This document shows, piece after piece, positions 12,383-14,261 of a DNA stretch of 14,261 nucleotides. Positions within the stretch are counted from its first letter, which is position 1. Each line of letters opens with the position of its first letter. The translations under genes and the position numbers were made by a program. Below the pieces are notes generated by a model. That model was given only the letters and a program-made list of their open reading frames with translations, was not told where the DNA came from and searched no databases. This DNA is from an uncultured Collinsella sp. (GTDB lineage Bacteria > Actinomycetota > Coriobacteriia > Coriobacteriales > Coriobacteriaceae). Where the stretch lies: positions 1 to 14,261 of the forward strand of contig CAJLRE010000050.1 of the NCBI GenBank assembly GCA_905208975.1. The letters are read 5' to 3'.

Positions 12383-12964
12383 CTACACGCGAATCGACAG
12401 GTTCTTTTTATCATCGCTCCAGTTGCAAGCATTGCGCGCGGGGCATGCAAAGCAGGCGCGCGACGCTTTGTCGGCCGCATAGAGCAGACGCTCAAGCGGT
12501 TGGCTGTTCACGCGCAGCTTTCGATGGCCCAAAATGGCCGTCTTAATGGCTGCGGCATCGGCCGGCTCAAACGCCACGTCATCGGGCATGCCGCCGAGAA
12601 TCGCATCAGCGACGCGCTCGCTTGCAACATCATGGGATATACCCGATTCATACTGTTCATCTTTGCCGATATCGTGAAGAAGTGCCGTGGCGTAGATGAC
12701 CTCGCGGTCAAATTCGAGCTGTTCCTCGAGATTCTTGATCCACATAATGCGAGCGACATCGAGCAGATGGTCAATACCGTGACGGCAGAAGATGCGCCCC
12801 GATTCCAACTGCGCAATGTTGCCCAGGTGCCGCCGGAACAGCCCGTTGGCACAAATGTAATCAATGCGAGGCATGGCGCCAAAGGGGGCCAGGCCCGAAG
12901 CCATAAAGCCGCGACGCGACGTCCCCTCATCGGTCTTCGATGTAAAGTCGTTGACGACTCTCAT
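12383..12964 (-). CDS. HD-domain phosphohydrolase in the folate cluster
   Basis: The 193-residue protein has the HD-superfamily metal site: H62 (CRHGIDHLLDVARI), H97-D98 (LLHDIGKDE), then H111, H147 (GHRK) and D165 (YAADKASR). A C-terminal cysteine motif, CFACPARNAC (C171, C174, C180), may bind zinc or add structure. The ATG lies 2 bases after the folE stop, so the genes are coupled; folB follows. Homologues I recall usually begin near the internal MPRIDYICANG (residue 31), so the first 30 residues may be an extension. FolE yields dihydroneopterin triphosphate, and FolB needs dihydroneopterin, so a phosphatase is required between them. The position of this gene and its fold make it a candidate. 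MptB, an archaeal HD enzyme acting on a dihydroneopterin cyclic phosphate, is a precedent. Other phosphate esters are equally possible substrates. Confidence 0.85.
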   Translation of the reverse strand: MRVVNDFTSKTDEGTSRRGFMASGLAPFGAMPRIDYICANGLFRRHLGNIAQLESGRIFCRHGIDHLLDVARIMWIKNLEEQLEFDREVIYATALLHDIGKDEQYESGISHDVASERVADAILGGMPDDVAFEPADAAAIKTAILGHRKLRVNSQPLERLLYAADKASRACFACPARNACNWSDDKKNLSIRV

Positions 12965-12966
12965 GG

Positions 12967-13524
12967 TTAGCGGCCCAACATCCTAAAGAAACGCTCCTCG
13001 AGCGCGGGATCGGTCTCAAAGACGCCGCGGCGAGCGAGCGTCACGGTCTTGGTGCCGGGCTTTTGCACGCCACGCATCGTCATGCACATATGCTCGGCCT
13101 CCATCAACACAATCGCTCCCTGGGGAGCGAGATAATCCATGAGGGCATCGGCAACCTGTGCACACAGTTGCTCCTGCAGCTGCAGACGGCGGGCATAAAC
13201 CTCAACCGTGCGGGCAAGCTTGGAGAGTCCAGCCACGCGACCGTTAGGGATATAGCCGATGGCAGCTTTGCCGTAAAACGGCAGCAGATGATGCTCGCAC
13301 AGCGAGTAAAACGTGATATCGCGCTCGATAACCAAATCGTTCGAAGCGACGGCAAAGGTTTTGGACAGGTGTTCCTCGGCACTCTGGTCCATACCGCCGG
13401 CAATCTCACCATACATACGGGCAACGCGCGCCGGGGTCTCCAGCAGGCCCTCACGAGTTGGGTCCTCGCCTATGCCCTCAAGCAACAGCTTAATGGCGGC
13501 CTCGACTTTTTCCTGATCGACCAT
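12967..13524 (-). CDS. folE: GTP cyclohydrolase I
   Basis: FolE converts GTP to 7,8-dihydroneopterin triphosphate, the first step of folate synthesis, as a cytoplasmic homodecamer. The 185-residue length is normal. The zinc ligands C76 and H79 (SLCEHHLLPFYG) and C147 (EHMCMTMRGVQKPG) are present, with the catalytic H78 beside them. GLSKLARTVEVYARRLQLQE (99-118) is the conserved substrate-pocket helix. A GAGG lies 5 bases before the ATG at 13524. The gene heads the folE-HD-folB run and lies 66 bases downstream of nrdG. folP and folK are not in the window. Confidence 0.95.
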   Translation of the reverse strand: MVDQEKVEAAIKLLLEGIGEDPTREGLLETPARVARMYGEIAGGMDQSAEEHLSKTFAVASNDLVIERDITFYSLCEHHLLPFYGKAAIGYIPNGRVAGLSKLARTVEVYARRLQLQEQLCAQVADALMDYLAPQGAIVLMEAEHMCMTMRGVQKPGTKTVTLARRGVFETDPALEERFFRMLGR

Positions 13525-13558
13525 CTGGGCCTCACTTTTCCGATTTCACGTTCGCGCT

Positions 13559-13589
13559 ATGGTACCACGCCCTCCGGCATCGACCACAA
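13559..13589 (-). promoter_or_regulatory. Possible folE promoter
   Basis: On the minus strand TTGTGG (plus 13584-13589) and TACCAT (plus 13559-13564) flank a 19-base spacer in the nrdG-folE gap. The spacer is longer than ideal and the -10 is weak. It would give a short leader and suggest that folE can be read independently of nrdG. Confidence 0.35.
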
Positions 13590-13590
13590 G

Positions 13591-14172
13591 CTACATAGTA
13601 TGGGTCGAATAGACCGGATCATCACGCCAAAGTTCAACCGCATCACAAAGCGCAACGCCCTCGCGCTCAGCACGGGCGCGCGTAGCGTTCATATCGATCA
13701 CGCGCTGGTTGCTCGAGCCCCTAAAGCGCAGCGTGATATCGTACAGGTCCTGAACAAACGGGCCGTCCACCAACATGTCGAGGCAGGCAAGGATGCGGTC
13801 CGTCACCTCGGTATGATGACGACCGCCCGGCATAAGCTCCTCGAGTACGTCGCCAGTAAAGCACCAAATAGTCTTCCCCGACCCCACTGGATAGGCCGCG
13901 CGAACACGCTCGACAAAATCAACGAGCCCAGCCTGATTCTCGGGCTCCATGGGCTCCCCGCCCAGAATCGTCAGGCCATCAATAAAGGGATGGTCGAGGC
14001 TCTCGACAATCTTGTCCTCGACGGTGCGATCAAACGGCTCGCCCGCAGCAAAGTCCCACGCGACAGAGTTAAAGCAGTTCTTGCACCCACGACGGCACCC
14101 ACTCACAAACAGAGAAGTACGAACGCCTTCTCCATCAGCAATGTCGAAATACTTAATGTTCGCGTAGTTCAT
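13591..14172 (-). CDS. nrdG: Anaerobic ribonucleotide reductase activating protein (radical SAM)
   Basis: NrdG uses a 4Fe-4S cluster and S-adenosylmethionine to place the glycyl radical on NrdD, enabling anaerobic dNTP synthesis. The 193-residue length fits. The radical-SAM motif is C26-x3-C30-x2-C33 (SGCRRGCKNCFN); GGEPM (71-75) is the SAM-contacting motif, and DGPFVQDLYD (136-145) is typical of NrdG. The frame is open to 14220, but GGGAGAG ends 6 bases before the ATG at 14172, and the protein then begins NYANIKYFDIADGEGVRTS, the family start. nrdD, usually upstream, would lie beyond the window edge. The gene implies an anaerobic lifestyle. Confidence 0.93.
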   Translation of the reverse strand: MNYANIKYFDIADGEGVRTSLFVSGCRRGCKNCFNSVAWDFAAGEPFDRTVEDKIVESLDHPFIDGLTILGGEPMEPENQAGLVDFVERVRAAYPVGSGKTIWCFTGDVLEELMPGGRHHTEVTDRILACLDMLVDGPFVQDLYDITLRFRGSSNQRVIDMNATRARAEREGVALCDAVELWRDDPVYSTHTM

Positions 14173-14197
14173 AGGTAACTCTCCCGGGAGGCCGGGA

Positions 14198-14261
14198 CAT
14201 ATCATCCCGTCCTCAAACATTCTCGGCCTGCGGCCTGCGAAACTGCGGGCGGGACGATATG
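14198..14261. repeat. Imperfect 12-bp inverted repeat upstream of nrdG
   Basis: CATATCATCCCG (14198-14209) and CGGGACGATATG (14250-14261) pair with one G-U, enclosing 40 bases and running to the window edge. A smaller GGCC-GCA-GGCC dyad lies inside. It lies upstream of the nrdG start. It could be an RNA hairpin between nrdD and nrdG or a regulator site; it does not look like an NrdR box. Confidence 0.45.

Noticed and set aside
13063..14178. Long plus-strand open frame (371 codons)
   Set aside because: It is antisense to folE and nrdG, both with full catalytic motifs. No family features.
14213..14260. Short minus-strand open frame at the window edge (ending QFRRPQAENV) as the end of nrdD
   Set aside because: The gene order makes nrdD likely upstream, but these residues do not match the glycyl-radical C-terminus of NrdD, and too little is visible to assign a gene.

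Overview
The window looks like chromosomal DNA of a gut-type, anaerobic, high-GC actinobacterium of the Coriobacteriia, most like Collinsella. The reasons are the strongly GC-rich codon use, a radical-SAM NrdG (anaerobic ribonucleotide reduction), a UreE-like/SlyD-like gene pair, and general similarity of the proteins to Collinsella families. This placement is by recognition, not by a search. I see no phage, transposase, CRISPR array, tRNA or rRNA.

Layout. The 3' end of a cyclase-family hydrolase (1-156, +) is followed by a hairpin and a ketopantoate-reductase-family gene (278-1192, +). A bidirectional terminator separates it from three minus-strand genes: a small two-helix membrane protein (1302-1508), a secreted protein with a short C-terminal domain (1698-2474) and the homocysteine-forming enzyme MetY (2787-4097). 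MetY has a good promoter and a 177-nt leader. That leader encodes a 17-codon, well-spaced peptide with Cys and Met codons, overlapping two mutually exclusive RNA structures. A LysR regulator (4371-5273, +) diverges from it. Then come RNase HI (5373-5858), a Gfo/Idh/MocA oxidoreductase with an acylphosphatase 2 nt behind it (5932-7451) and a PerR-like Fur-family regulator (7513-7893), all on the plus strand.

The regulator converges on a Cof-type HAD phosphatase (7970-8767, -) across a perfect 14-bp inverted repeat. Upstream of the HAD gene, on the same strand, is a tight two-gene unit: a SlyD-like FKBP isomerase (9434-9862) and a UreE-like nickel-chaperone homologue (8852-9430). No urease genes are in view. 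On the plus strand follow an M19 dipeptidase (9983-10996) and a YgjP/DUF45 metallopeptidase with a probable TTG start (11071-11847).

The right end is a minus-strand run: nrdG (13591-14172), then folE, an HD-domain phosphohydrolase and folB (13524-11854). The HD gene sits between the first and third steps of dihydropterin synthesis. It is therefore a good candidate for the dephosphorylation step between GTP cyclohydrolase and dihydroneopterin aldolase.

The most interesting points are the possible cysteine/methionine-sensing leader of metY, the SlyD-UreE pair without urease, and the HD protein inside the folate cluster. A second, weaker leader peptide ending in Cys-Cys lies upstream of the HAD gene.
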